From an uncultured Flavihumibacter sp. (GTDB taxonomy: Bacteria > Bacteroidota > Bacteroidia > Chitinophagales > Chitinophagaceae), in assembly GCA_902168105.1 (NCBI GenBank), contig CABHOY010000060.1, positions 62,001 to 126,000 of the forward strand: 64,000 nt of DNA. Reading direction: 5' to 3'. The notes under the pieces are model-generated. The model searched no databases. It was not told the origin of the DNA and was given only the letters and a program-made list of their open reading frames with translations. The translations under genes and the position numbers were made by a program. Of the stretch, positions 17,747 to 26,110 are shown piece by piece. Every line of letters starts with the position of its first letter. The stretch's first letter is position 1.

Positions 17747-17902
17747 ATGAAAAAACTATTACTCCTAATGGTGGTGTGCGGTATAGTAGCTATCGGCTGT
17801 AAAACCGAGCGCACCGGTTGCCCCAGCAACAACTACTATTCTACCAAGAATGGAAAGCAGAACAGGTCTTCAGCCAGACAAATGGATGGCAGAGTATTTT
17901 AA
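17747..17902 (+). CDS. Tiny lipoprotein A of a tandem pair
   Basis: A 51-residue protein with a lipoprotein signal MKKLLLLMVVCGIVAIGC, lipidated at Cys18. The mature peptide is only 34 residues and starts CKTERTGCPSNNYYSTKNG, with a second cysteine seven residues after the first. It shares its start region (17 identical nt from 17741) and the C-x-T-x-[RK]-T-G-C-P pattern with the next gene. It is probably anchored in the inner or outer membrane facing the periplasm. No function is known to me. Confidence 0.68.
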   Translation: MKKLLLLMVVCGIVAIGCKTERTGCPSNNYYSTKNGKQNRSSARQMDGRVF

Positions 17903-17917
17903 TTAATACGGTACCCT

Positions 17918-18076
17918 ATGAAAAAACTTTTACTCTTTGTACTGGTGATATCCCTCACCGGTCTATCCGCCTGTCGCACCAGGAAAACAGGTTGCCCTAC
18001 TCCCCGTAAGAACTGGGGTGCTGAGAAACTCCTGGATGAGATGAGTAGTCCCAAGAAGAAAAAACGCGGACATTAA
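17918..18076 (+). CDS. Tiny lipoprotein B of a tandem pair
   Basis: A 52-residue protein with signal MKKLLLFVLVISLTGLSAC, lipidated at Cys19. The mature part reads CRTRKTGCPTPRKNWGAEKL and ends in a lysine-rich tail (KKKKRGH). It begins 15 nt after lipoprotein A on the same strand and shares the C-R/K-T-x-R/K-T-G-C-P core with it. The pair look like an old duplication whose C-termini have diverged. The basic tail suggests contact with peptidoglycan, LPS or nucleic acid, but this is speculative. Confidence 0.68.
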   Translation: MKKLLLFVLVISLTGLSACRTRKTGCPTPRKNWGAEKLLDEMSSPKKKKRGH

Positions 18077-18142
18077 TAGATCAAGATCTTTCCAGCCCGC
18101 AAATAGGAGGCAAGTGCTGCTGTGCGGACTGTCAGCCTATGA

Positions 18143-19078
18143 TCAGTACAGTTCTTCCTGGATAGAATCCAGGATGGAAGCATAACTTACATAGCGGTCC
18201 ACATCGATCTCGCCTGCATCTACGGCCGCTTTTACAGCACATCCTGGCTCATTCATGTGCAGGCAGTTATTAAACTGGCACTGGGTAATGTAGGGCTGCA
18301 TTTCGAGGAAGTAATGCGATAACTCCTGTTTAGAAATATTGACGACGCCAAACTCACGCACTCCGGGCGTATCTATCAGCTTACCTCCCATGGGAAGGTC
18401 ATACATTTCAGCATAGGTAGTAGTATGTAATCCTTTTCCGCTCCAGCCGCTTACAGCCTTGGTACGCAGCTCAAGTCCGGGTAACAAACGATTGATCAGG
18501 GAAGATTTTCCCACCCCGGAATGCCCCGACATCAGCGTGGTTTTATCCTTCATCTCTTCAATCAGTATATCAATCCCTTCCTGCTTTTCGGCAGAGACAA
18601 GCAACACCTTATAGCCTATATCTTCATACAAGGCCTGTAATTCGGCAAACTTGTCCAGATCTTTCTCTTTGTAAATATCTTTTTTGTTGAACACCAGCAG
18701 CACTGGTATATGATATGCCGCAGCGGTTACCAGGAAACGGTCCATAAACCCATTAGAGGTACGTGGCTCTTTCACTGTACAGATCAGCATAGCCTGGTCC
18801 ATATTGGCGGCAACAATGTGTTGCTGGTTCTTCTTATGAGGGGAATTGCGCACTATATAATTCCGGCGGTCCACTATTTCTGTGATCATCGCATTATTGG
18901 CATTCGCATCCCCGTCTTCCCGTACAATTTCAACTACATCGCCCACAGCAATGGGATTGGTAGAGGTAATATCCTCGTCCATTTTCATTATGCCCTTAAT
19001 ACGGGCCTGAAATACTTCTCCCGTATCTGTCTTTGCTGTATACCAGCTTCCTGTGGATCTGTAAATGGTTGCTTGCAA
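18143..19078 (-). CDS. rsgA: Ribosome small-subunit-dependent GTPase A
   Basis: A 311-residue circularly permuted GTPase that matures the 30S subunit. The N-terminal OB-fold (residues 1-85) is followed by G4 NKKD at 131-134, then G1 GHSGVGKSS at 185-193, then G3 DTPG at 236-239, which is the permuted order. The C-terminal zinc knuckle has C267, C272, H274 and C280. The only plausible start is TTG at 19078; MQATIYRSTG fits the family N-terminus. It is downstream of the Bat cluster but separated from it by a terminator. Confidence 0.93.
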   Translation of the reverse strand: MQATIYRSTGSWYTAKTDTGEVFQARIKGIMKMDEDITSTNPIAVGDVVEIVREDGDANANNAMITEIVDRRNYIVRNSPHKKNQQHIVAANMDQAMLICTVKEPRTSNGFMDRFLVTAAAYHIPVLLVFNKKDIYKEKDLDKFAELQALYEDIGYKVLLVSAEKQEGIDILIEEMKDKTTLMSGHSGVGKSSLINRLLPGLELRTKAVSGWSGKGLHTTTYAEMYDLPMGGKLIDTPGVREFGVVNISKQELSHYFLEMQPYITQCQFNNCLHMNEPGCAVKAAVDAGEIDVDRYVSYASILDSIQEELY

Positions 19079-19175
19079 ATTTTCTTCGTAGTTATTAAGC
19101 TGTAAAGGTAGGTGGTTTTTCTTTTAGGTATTACGAACGTGGATAGAAGATGGCAGGAAAGCCTGCCCTTAAAAA

Positions 19176-19231
19176 GAAATAAGGACCAGGAATACAGCGA
19201 TTGTTATTCGCATTTGATTCCTGATCCTTAT
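19176..19231 (-). terminator. Terminator after the Bat cluster
   Basis: Arms 19179-19193 and 19217-19231 pair over 15 bp with one G-U position. On the minus strand a T-rich stretch follows the hairpin. It separates batA from rsgA. Confidence 0.7.
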
Positions 19232-19249
19232 CTTCTCTGATCAATTATT

Positions 19250-20260
19250 TTACGGCAGACTTCTGAAAGCGGTATATCTGAGCACCACTTCCAACAGTAT
19301 ACATGCCAGGGCCAATATAGCCAGCGGGAAGAAATGTTCCGCAAAACGTTTATAGGAAGTGATCTCTACTTTTGTTTTTTCCAGTTTGTCGATCTCACTG
19401 TAAATATTTTCGAGTTCTTTGTTGTTGGTCGCCCTGAAATATTTACCGCCTGTTTCTGAAGAGATCTTTTTCATCAGTGGTTCATCCAGCTGTACATCCT
19501 GCATCTGCATCTGGATGGAGCCATCAGGCATAGTCATCGGGAAAGGCGCTTTTCCGATAGTACCCACACCGATGGTATACACACGGATCTTAAATGCCTT
19601 ACTGATCTCCAGTGCTGTGAGCGGGTCTATCAGACCGGTGTTGTTTACACCATCGGTCAGCAGGATGATCACTTTGCTCTTAGCCTTACTGGTCCGTAAA
19701 CGGTCCACGGAAGTAGCAAGTCCCATACCGATAGCAGTACCATCCTGCAGCATACCACTTTTCACCAGTGCTATCTGATTCTTCAGTACACCATGGTCTG
19801 TTGTGATAGGACATTGTGTAAAGCTTTCACCGGAGAATATCACCAAACCGATACGGTCACTGATACGGCTGTCCACAAAGTTCATAGCCACTTTCTTAGC
19901 CGCTTCCAGCCTGTCCGGCTGTAGGTCCTGCGCAAGCATACTACCCGAAATGTCGATCGCCATCACAATATCTATACCTTCACTATCGATGCTTTCAGAA
20001 GTATTACTTGTTTGCGGTCTCGCCAATGCCACCACCAAAGCTGTAAAAGCCAGGAGGCGCAGTACGAGTAGTACAGGACGCATTGTCACCTTCCAGGAAA
20101 CTGGCAATCCTTTCAAGCCCTGCAGGGAAGACATTTCCATGGCTGCCTGCCGTCGTTGCTGCTTTGCGATATACCAGTAGATCATCACCGGTATCAGCGC
20201 CAGCAGCCCAAAGAAGGCGGGGTGGGCGAATTCAATACTTTTCCAGATCGAAAAATCCAT
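19250..20260 (-). CDS. batA: BatA-type von Willebrand factor A protein
   Basis: A 336-residue inner-membrane protein with two N-terminal hydrophobic segments (about 13-31 and 60-80), a VWA domain and a C-terminal membrane helix near 310-330. The metal-ion adhesion site is intact: DISGS at 103-107, with a later TDG motif (ILLTDGVNNTG). This is the BatA arrangement from the Bacteroides aerotolerance operon, thought to act with a MoxR ATPase in envelope stress tolerance. It is the last gene of a four-gene co-directional run; batB, batC and batD do not follow it. Confidence 0.87.
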   Translation of the reverse strand: MDFSIWKSIEFAHPAFFGLLALIPVMIYWYIAKQQRRQAAMEMSSLQGLKGLPVSWKVTMRPVLLVLRLLAFTALVVALARPQTSNTSESIDSEGIDIVMAIDISGSMLAQDLQPDRLEAAKKVAMNFVDSRISDRIGLVIFSGESFTQCPITTDHGVLKNQIALVKSGMLQDGTAIGMGLATSVDRLRTSKAKSKVIILLTDGVNNTGLIDPLTALEISKAFKIRVYTIGVGTIGKAPFPMTMPDGSIQMQMQDVQLDEPLMKKISSETGGKYFRATNNKELENIYSEIDKLEKTKVEITSYKRFAEHFFPLAILALACILLEVVLRYTAFRSLP

Positions 20261-20296
20261 TTATTAATAATAATTTCTCTTTTGAAGGAGAGCGAC

Positions 20297-21286
20297 CTAC
20301 TTAACAGGCTGCTTTATTTCTTCTTTTCCGGCTTCAGCTGCTGCAGCCTTTTCGACCGCAGGCTTTGTCCATTCCACTATTTCCTGCGCATGCTGCATGG
20401 CGCCTTCGTGTTCTTCCGGAGAAGGCGTCATTTTCGCAAACTTCGCCAGATCGGCCAGACTTAATAAGCCGCGTAGTTTATCTCGCTGCTGGTTCAGAAT
20501 GGTAACAGGCTTTATATGTTGCAATAACTCTTCCGATGTTTGTTCAAGTGCCGGAATGTTAAACTGCTGCTCAAAATAATTACGGAGAATGTCAGTAAGC
20601 CGGGTATAATATTGTTTAATATCGCCCTGCTGCCATACCTTTTCCGACTTCAGCCGCTGCAATTGCTGCAACGCTATTTCGTAAGGCGGCACAACAGCTA
20701 CTACAGGCACAGGTACTGCTTTTTTCGGTCTGCTATGGAAGTATACGATCAACCCAATAGCGACCAGCAACACTGTAATACCGATAGCAAAATACAGCCA
20801 GTAATCCCAGAAGCTCCAGCCTACTGTGCGTACCGCTTTAATAGGTTTAAAAGCTTTTGTTGTATCTACATCTACTGTATTCACATCAATGCTTAGCGGA
20901 CCTGTAAATGCAGAATCAGTAATGTTACCTGCACTTACCAGGTCAAAACGCAGCGCCGGAATGTCCCAGCGGCCAGAGTCAAAACTGGTCAGCACGATGG
21001 TCTGCCCAAGCAACTTAATGTTACCTTCCGCAGTAGTATCCAGCGGGGAACGGCGAACTACTTCAAAATGTCCGAAGGAATCAGGTATCTGCGGGAAGAT
21101 CACATTCATGCCTTGCGGAGGCATGCTGGCCGACAGCCGGAGGCGTACCTGTTCTCCAAGACGGATCCTGTCAGTGTCGGCCTGCGCTTTTACGTCCACC
21201 TGCTGTGCAGAGGAAATGAAAGGCGCCAGGACAAATCCCAGCAGGAAAAAGAAAATAAGACGTTTAATTATAATCGGTTTAACCAT
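20297..21286 (-). CDS. Bat-cluster membrane protein (DUF4381-like)
   Basis: A 329-residue protein with a signal peptide, an extracytoplasmic beta-rich domain of about 130 residues, one central membrane helix (WLYFAIGITVLLVAIGLIVY, about 155-175), and a cytoplasmic helical part with YYTRLTDILRNYFEQQFNIP. It ends in an Ala/Lys/Glu-rich tail. This layout and its position between DUF58 and BatA match the linker protein of Bat operons, which has no assigned biochemical role. It lies 36 nt from batA and 26 nt from the DUF58 gene, clearly one operon. Confidence 0.75.
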   Translation of the reverse strand: MVKPIIIKRLIFFFLLGFVLAPFISSAQQVDVKAQADTDRIRLGEQVRLRLSASMPPQGMNVIFPQIPDSFGHFEVVRRSPLDTTAEGNIKLLGQTIVLTSFDSGRWDIPALRFDLVSAGNITDSAFTGPLSIDVNTVDVDTTKAFKPIKAVRTVGWSFWDYWLYFAIGITVLLVAIGLIVYFHSRPKKAVPVPVVAVVPPYEIALQQLQRLKSEKVWQQGDIKQYYTRLTDILRNYFEQQFNIPALEQTSEELLQHIKPVTILNQQRDKLRGLLSLADLAKFAKMTPSPEEHEGAMQHAQEIVEWTKPAVEKAAAAEAGKEEIKQPVK

Positions 21287-21312
21287 GTTAGTACTTGCTC
21301 AGCTTTAAACTA

Positions 21313-22176
21313 TCACCTGTTTACGAAAAAGGATTGTAAGGCTTTTACATAATCTTCATCCGTACGTATGCTGATAAGCTCCGCCCCACTTTTCTTAAAA
21401 GAGTTACGGCAATATTGCACATGCTGATGGAACTGCTGGGTATAATACTGCTGCACTTTCTTATCAGATGAATCCACCCATTGGCGGTCGCCCGTTTCCA
21501 GGTCGTTCATCTGGATAAGGCCTACAGATGGCAACTCTTTATCACGCTGATCGTAAATGTGAATGCCCACCATGTCATGCCGTTTGGATGCAATGTTCAG
21601 TGCATCCTGGTAACTGCCGGTCAGGAAGTCACTCATCAGGAACACGATGCTCCTTTTCTTGTTGGCATTGTTAAAGAAACGGAGTGTTTCCTTGATATTG
21701 GTGCCTTTACGTTTAGGTTCAAAAGAGATTAGCTCACGAATGATGAACAGGATATGTGACTTACCTTTTTTAGGCGGGATGTACTTTTCCACTCCATCGC
21801 TGAAGAAAATAACGCCAACTTTATCGTTGTTATTGATAGCGGAAAATGCCAGTACGGCACATAATTCCGTGATCATGTTCCGTTTGTTCTGTTTGGCAGT
21901 ACCAAAGATGGAGCTCTCACTCACATCCACCATCAACATCACGGTGAGCTCACGTTCCTCTTCGAAAATCTTTACGAACGGGTGATTGAAACGCGCTGTC
22001 ACATTCCAGTCAATAGACCGGATGTCATCTCCGAACTGGTATTCCCTTACTTCACTGAAAGACATACCACGGCCTTTAAAAGCACTGTGATACTCCCCTG
22101 AGAATATATGATTGGAGAGGCCTCTGGTCTTTATTTCCAGTCGCCTTACTCTTTTTAGTATTTCTGCAGTATCCAC
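21313..22176 (-). CDS. DUF58 domain protein of the Bat cluster
   Basis: A 287-residue cytoplasmic protein with the DUF58 core: REYQFGDDIRSIDWNVTARF around residues 44-63 and a degenerate VWA-like fold (MLMVDVSESSIFG, about 80-92). DUF58 proteins accompany MoxR ATPases and are thought to serve as their partners or substrates. The gene lies 50 nt downstream of moxR and is followed by the DUF4381-like and batA genes on the same strand. Confidence 0.88.
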   Translation of the reverse strand: MDTAEILKRVRRLEIKTRGLSNHIFSGEYHSAFKGRGMSFSEVREYQFGDDIRSIDWNVTARFNHPFVKIFEEERELTVMLMVDVSESSIFGTAKQNKRNMITELCAVLAFSAINNNDKVGVIFFSDGVEKYIPPKKGKSHILFIIRELISFEPKRKGTNIKETLRFFNNANKKRSIVFLMSDFLTGSYQDALNIASKRHDMVGIHIYDQRDKELPSVGLIQMNDLETGDRQWVDSSDKKVQQYYTQQFHQHVQYCRNSFKKSGAELISIRTDEDYVKALQSFFVNR

Positions 22177-22226
22177 CGGTAATGATTAAAATGAATAATG
22201 ATTGGCACTCGTCAATACAGCCACTA

Positions 22227-23225
22227 TTATGGCACTTCAACCGCATTCAGGATCTCGCTGAGGATGTTCTCGCTGGTTACATTTTCAGCTTCTGCCTCAT
22301 AGGTAAGACCCACACGGTGACGCATTACGTCAAAACAGATGCTGCGTACGTCCTCAGGGATCACATAACCTCTGCGTTTGGTGAATGCATATGCTTTAGC
22401 TGCCAGTGCAAGACTGATACTTGCCCTCGGAGAACCACCATAAGAGATCAGTGGTTTCAGTTTCTGCAGTTTGTAGTCCTCCGGATTACGTGTTGCAAAA
22501 ACGATATCGAGAATATAACGTTCTATCTTTTCATCCATGTACACTTCACGTACCAGCTTACGCGCTGTGATGATATCTGAAGGCTCTACTACAGGATTAA
22601 TGGTGGCAGTAGCCTGAGGGTTCAGGTTCTGACGGATGATGTGAAGCTCTTCTTCTTTAGTAGGATAACCGATCGTTACTTTCAGCATAAAACGGTCTAC
22701 CTGTGCTTCCGGCAACATGTAGGTACCTTCCTGCTCTATCGGGTTCTGGGTAGCCAGTACCAGGAACGGATCGTCCAGTTTGAAAGTAGTATCACCAATA
22801 GTGATCTGTCTTTCCTGCATTGCTTCCAGCAGTGCACTCTGCACCTTTGCGGGGGCACGGTTGATCTCATCCGCCAGGATAAAGTTGGCGAAGATAGGAC
22901 CACGGCGTACCACAAACTCGTTCTTTTGCTGGTTGTATATCATCGTACCTACCACGTCAGCCGGCAAAAGGTCCGGCGTAAACTGGATACGGCTGAATTT
23001 TGCATTAATTGCAGATGACAGGGATTTAATGGACAATGTTTTTGCCAGACCGGGTACACCCTCCAGCAATACGTGACCACCTGCCAGCAGGCCGATAAGC
23101 AACCTCTCTACCATGTAACGCTGACCAACGATCACCTTACTCAGTTCCAGGTTCAACAGGTCCACAAATGCGCTGGCCTGATGGATCTTTTCGTTCAATT
23201 GACGGATATCCGATGTATTCTCCAT
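22227..23225 (-). CDS. moxR: MoxR family AAA+ ATPase
   Basis: A 332-residue AAA+ ATPase. Walker A is GVPGLAKT at 56-63, and Walker B with sensor region appears as FILADEINRAPAKVQSALLE. The later TQNPIEQEGTYMLPEAQVDR block is typical of MoxR. Family members are chaperones that activate VWA proteins, here probably BatA through DUF58. It is the first gene of the operon. A 311-bp intergenic region separates it from the divergent gene at 23538. No exact TAnnTTTG box was found within 40 nt of its ATG; TACTTTAG is the nearest match. Confidence 0.92.
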   Translation of the reverse strand: MENTSDIRQLNEKIHQASAFVDLLNLELSKVIVGQRYMVERLLIGLLAGGHVLLEGVPGLAKTLSIKSLSSAINAKFSRIQFTPDLLPADVVGTMIYNQQKNEFVVRRGPIFANFILADEINRAPAKVQSALLEAMQERQITIGDTTFKLDDPFLVLATQNPIEQEGTYMLPEAQVDRFMLKVTIGYPTKEEELHIIRQNLNPQATATINPVVEPSDIITARKLVREVYMDEKIERYILDIVFATRNPEDYKLQKLKPLISYGGSPRASISLALAAKAYAFTKRRGYVIPEDVRSICFDVMRHRVGLTYEAEAENVTSENILSEILNAVEVP

Positions 23226-23537
23226 GCTTATATATTATTTACAAGTTTGCTAAAGTAAACATTCCGCGGGTAAAACCTAGCCACCAGCGCAGGATTTGCC
23301 CGTTAAAATGCTGTTAATAATAACATTACAAATGACAAATTACGAATTACGTTCATGATTATCAGGGAACTGCGGTTTTTCAGGTATGCCTTATATCAGA
23401 AAATGGTCATTCATAAGTCTCAATAACTCATGCGTCCAAATTAATAAAGCCTGGCCATATTTATATCATCTTTTTTTATAACGTACATTTGCAAACGTAA
23501 CTTCTCCATACGGAGCTCATAATTAAATATTTAGAAG
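23226..23537. other. Divergent intergenic region between moxR and the 113-residue gene
   Basis: This 312-bp, AT-rich stretch must carry both divergent promoters. Only the rightward box (23484-23491) is clear. A short imperfect repeat, AAATGACAAATTACGAATTACG-like, lies near 23330, but no hairpin, ORF or RNA gene was recognised. Confidence 0.5.
23484..23491 (+). promoter_or_regulatory. -7 promoter box for the 113-residue protein gene
   Basis: TACATTTG, an exact TAnnTTTG, lies 46 nt before ATG 23538, so this transcript has a short untranslated leader. Confidence 0.55.
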
Positions 23538-23879
23538 ATGCAGGACGAATTCGCGCAGCAATGGAAAAGGGTGGAGGATATGCTTACTGAACGTTTCGGG
23601 AAGAAACCAAACATGGAGGCGATCCTCTTTTTAATAGGTATCCAGGAGCTGGGCCATCTAAAAAAGAAATTTACCAAAGAACAGAAACAGGACCTCATGC
23701 ATGTGGCCACCTGTGCCCTGTTAAGCCAAAGTGGCTATTTTGAACTGGAAGGGTATGACAAAGATGGTTGGCCCCACTACAAAGAGGCACAAGCCGTTCC
23801 CAAAATGAATATGTTCGAACAGGAAAGATTTCTGCAGGAGCATATTATTGCATACTTTGACGATCTTGAGGGGCGCTGA
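23538..23879 (+). CDS. Conserved-looking small protein of unknown function
   Basis: A 113-residue soluble, acidic protein that I cannot assign to a family. It appears mostly helical (EDMLTERFGKKPNMEAILFL, then GIQELGHLKKKFTKEQKQDL) with a short aromatic segment YFELEGYDKDGWPHY before the last helix. It has no signal peptide, no membrane segment and no cysteine pair. It leads a possible four-gene run with the acetyltransferase, cyclophilin and gcvH genes, though gcvH has its own upstream spacing. Codon use looks like that of its neighbours. Confidence 0.7.
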   Translation: MQDEFAQQWKRVEDMLTERFGKKPNMEAILFLIGIQELGHLKKKFTKEQKQDLMHVATCALLSQSGYFELEGYDKDGWPHYKEAQAVPKMNMFEQERFLQEHIIAYFDDLEGR

Positions 23880-23902
23880 CAGCGCTCCTCACTTTAACCC
23901 GG

Positions 23903-24436
23903 ATGATCATGCAACCATACCATATCAGCCCCATTACGGCCGCCCAGCTGGATATTCTGGTACAGCTGGAACAGCAAACCTTTACAGAAACCTTTGATGG
24001 CATTTACACACTGGAAGACCTGGCTGCCTTCCTGCTTGATAAGAAAAGCAAGGACGCCCTTGCAGCTGAAATGAACGCCCCCGGGGCCCTTTTCTTTTTG
24101 GTATGGTACGAGCAGCAACCTGCCGGCTTCCTTAAACTGAACCTAAATAAACAACCGGACAATAACGGCCCCTTGCCCGCTCCTGTCATAGAAGTAGAGA
24201 AGATATACGTATTGCAACAGTTTCAGGGCATGCGCCTGGGCAAATTGCTTATCGAACATAGCTTCCAGGTTGCCAGGGATAATGAGGCTTCCACTATTTG
24301 GCTTGGGGTTTGGGAACATAATCACAAGGCTATCCGTTTTTATCAGCAACAAGGATTCGAAAAGTTTGGAGAACATATCTTCCAGATCGGTAATCAGGCT
24401 GATACTGATTGGCTCATGAAAAAACAATTACTATAA
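23903..24436 (+). CDS. GNAT family N-acetyltransferase
   Basis: A 177-residue GNAT enzyme that transfers acetyl from acetyl-CoA to an amine. The acetyl-CoA loop is QFQGMRLGKLLIEHS (about 108-122, a Q/R-x-x-G-x-G/A variant), followed by WLGVWEHNHKAIRFYQQQGF, the standard C-terminal GNAT block. ATG 23903 and ATG 23909 are both usable. The closest functional groups by pattern are spermidine or protein N-acetyltransferases, but the substrate cannot be told. The cyclophilin gene begins 9 nt after its stop. Confidence 0.85.
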   Translation: MIMQPYHISPITAAQLDILVQLEQQTFTETFDGIYTLEDLAAFLLDKKSKDALAAEMNAPGALFFLVWYEQQPAGFLKLNLNKQPDNNGPLPAPVIEVEKIYVLQQFQGMRLGKLLIEHSFQVARDNEASTIWLGVWEHNHKAIRFYQQQGFEKFGEHIFQIGNQADTDWLMKKQLL

Positions 24437-24445
24437 ATCACCTGC

Positions 24446-25105
24446 ATGAAAAGACTGCTACCCCTCTTACTTTTTTTATTATCATTTGGCACTACCATGG
24501 CCAAGAACCGGAAAGTAAAAGTTATTACTCCTTATGGCACCATGATCATCAGACTGTATGATCAGACACCTTTGCACAGGGATAACTTCATCAAACTGGT
24601 GAAAGCTGGTTTTTATGACAGTACCCTCTTCCACCGTGTTATCAATACCTTCATGATACAAGGCGGCGACCCCGATTCAAAACATGCGCAACCCGGTGCT
24701 GCGTTAGGTAATGGAGATCAGCCTTATACTATTCCGGCCGAATTCCAGCTGGACCTCTATCATATGAAAGGCGCACTGGCTGCGGCACGCGATAACAATC
24801 CCGCAAAAGCAAGTTCTGGTTGCCAGTTCTATATTGTACAAGGAAAAAAATGGACGGACGAACAACTGGATAAACTGGAACAAACGCGGCTGGGTGGTCG
24901 TAAAATACCGGTAGATCAAAGAGAATATTACAAAAACTATGGCGGTACTCCGCAGCTGGACCAGAGTTACACTATATTCGGACAAGTAATAAAAGGCCTC
25001 GATGTGATTGATAAAATCGCAACACAAAAAACGGATGCGAATGATCGCCCGTTAACCGACGTCCCCATGAAAATAAGATTGATACATAAATTCCTTTTCT
25101 TCTAA
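24446..25105 (+). CDS. Exported cyclophilin-type peptidyl-prolyl isomerase
   Basis: A 219-residue protein with signal peptide [19 protein letters not shown] and a cyclophilin domain. Active-site pattern: [18 protein letters not shown] (Arg and the FxxQxGD element) and a later [11 protein letters not shown]. An insertion of about 30 residues ([20 protein letters not shown]) before the last strands is typical of the Bacteroidota periplasmic form. It catalyses proline isomerisation during folding of envelope proteins. It lies 9 nt behind the acetyltransferase gene, so the two are probably co-transcribed. Confidence 0.9.
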   Translation: MKRLLPLLLFLLSFGTTMAKNRKVKVITPYGTMIIRLYDQTPLHRDNFIKLVKAGFYDSTLFHRVINTFMIQGGDPDSKHAQPGAALGNGDQPYTIPAEFQLDLYHMKGALAAARDNNPAKASSGCQFYIVQGKKWTDEQLDKLEQTRLGGRKIPVDQREYYKNYGGTPQLDQSYTIFGQVIKGLDVIDKIATQKTDANDRPLTDVPMKIRLIHKFLFF

Positions 25106-25161
25106 CACTTTTATTCTCATTTGGAATTTCATTACTTTTACCGCTTAAAATCAAACTTGCC

Positions 25162-25542
25162 ATGAATTTTCCATCAAACCTGCGTTACACCAAAGACCAT
25201 GAATGGGTTCTCCTGGAAGGTAATACAGCAACCATCGGTATTACTGAATTTGCACAACGCGAACTGGGCGATATCGTTTTTGTAGACATTCCTACTGTTG
25301 GTAAAGCACTGGAAGCTGAAGAAGTATTCGGTACTGTAGAAGCTGTAAAAACTGTATCTGATCTGTTCCTTCCTGTTGCAGGTACTATCAATGAGATCAA
25401 TCCTGAACTGGACGCTTCTCCGGAACTGGTGAACCAGGAGCCTTATGGTGCTGGCTGGATGATCAAAATGACCGTTAACAATCCCGCAAATGTAGAAGCT
25501 CTGCTGGATGCAGCTGCTTATCAGGCGCTTGTTGGCGAATAA
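25162..25542 (+). CDS. gcvH: Glycine cleavage system H protein
   Basis: A 126-residue lipoyl carrier. The lipoylation site is Lys63 in [16 protein letters not shown], within the E-x-V-K context required by lipoate ligase. It shuttles the methylamine group between the P, T and L proteins of the glycine cleavage complex. The partner genes are not in the window, so this is a scattered gcv gene, as is common in this phylum. ATG 25162 follows the cyclophilin stop by 56 nt; a near-match box TACTTTTA lies at 25133. Confidence 0.94.
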   Translation: MNFPSNLRYTKDHEWVLLEGNTATIGITEFAQRELGDIVFVDIPTVGKALEAEEVFGTVEAVKTVSDLFLPVAGTINEINPELDASPELVNQEPYGAGWMIKMTVNNPANVEALLDAAAYQALVGE

Positions 25543-25604
25543 TCTGCACACTCCTCCACGATATTATAATAAAAGGTTAAAAGGGTATAACCCTGTAAAA
25601 GTTT

Positions 25605-25638
25605 AAGGTTATAAGGTTGGCTACAACTTTATAACCTT
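25605..25638. repeat. Long imperfect hairpin between gcvH and the VanZ gene
   Basis: Fifteen-base arms AAGGTTATAAGGTTG and CAACTTTATAACCTT pair with one G-U position and a 4-nt loop. A second small palindrome (AGGG-TATAA-CCCT, 25582-25594) precedes it. There is no T-run, so it is not a standard terminator. Confidence 0.6.
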
Positions 25639-25673
25639 ATAACTTTACGGCCTAAACTAATACGGTGCCAGCA

Positions 25674-26093
25674 ATGAAAATTATTAAATACTATTTGCCA
25701 GCTACAATCTGGATCCTACTGGTACTATATGTATGTACGATACCCGGAGAGAAAATTCCGTCTAACCCGTTTTTCGAAAAGATCCATATGGATAAGATCG
25801 TACACATGGGCTTATTTGGAGGTACGGTATTCTTTCTCTGCCTCGGCGTATACCTGCAAAAGAGGATCATCTCTAAATTCACGCTGACCATTATTGCCAT
25901 CTCAGCATCCTTCTATGGTCTGGCTATCGAATATATCCAAAAGTATATTGCTGTTCACCGCAGCTTTGATATGAGTGATGTTGCAGCAGATACAGTCGGC
26001 GCTGTTGCTGGCATCCTTGCTTTCAACCTTGTCAGAAAATGGTGGCTGGATAAAAAAAATGCCCCCGCAGAGCGGAGGCACAATACGATATAA
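25674..26093 (+). CDS. VanZ-like membrane protein
   Basis: A 139-residue protein with four membrane segments and the VanZ-like pattern: an N-terminal helix, DKIVHMGLFGGTVFFLCL, and the late RSFDMSDVAADTVGAVAG segment. The namesake gives low-level teicoplanin resistance, but most chromosomal copies have no known role. ATG 25674 was preferred over GTG 25665 since the hairpin and a near-match box TAACTTTA (25640-25647) lie close upstream. It converges on the OmpA-like lipoprotein, with only 17 nt between stops and no clear terminator. Confidence 0.8.
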   Translation: MKIIKYYLPATIWILLVLYVCTIPGEKIPSNPFFEKIHMDKIVHMGLFGGTVFFLCLGVYLQKRIISKFTLTIIAISASFYGLAIEYIQKYIAVHRSFDMSDVAADTVGAVAGILAFNLVRKWWLDKKNAPAERRHNTI

Positions 26094-26110
26094 TAATATC
26101 AGTTTAAATA

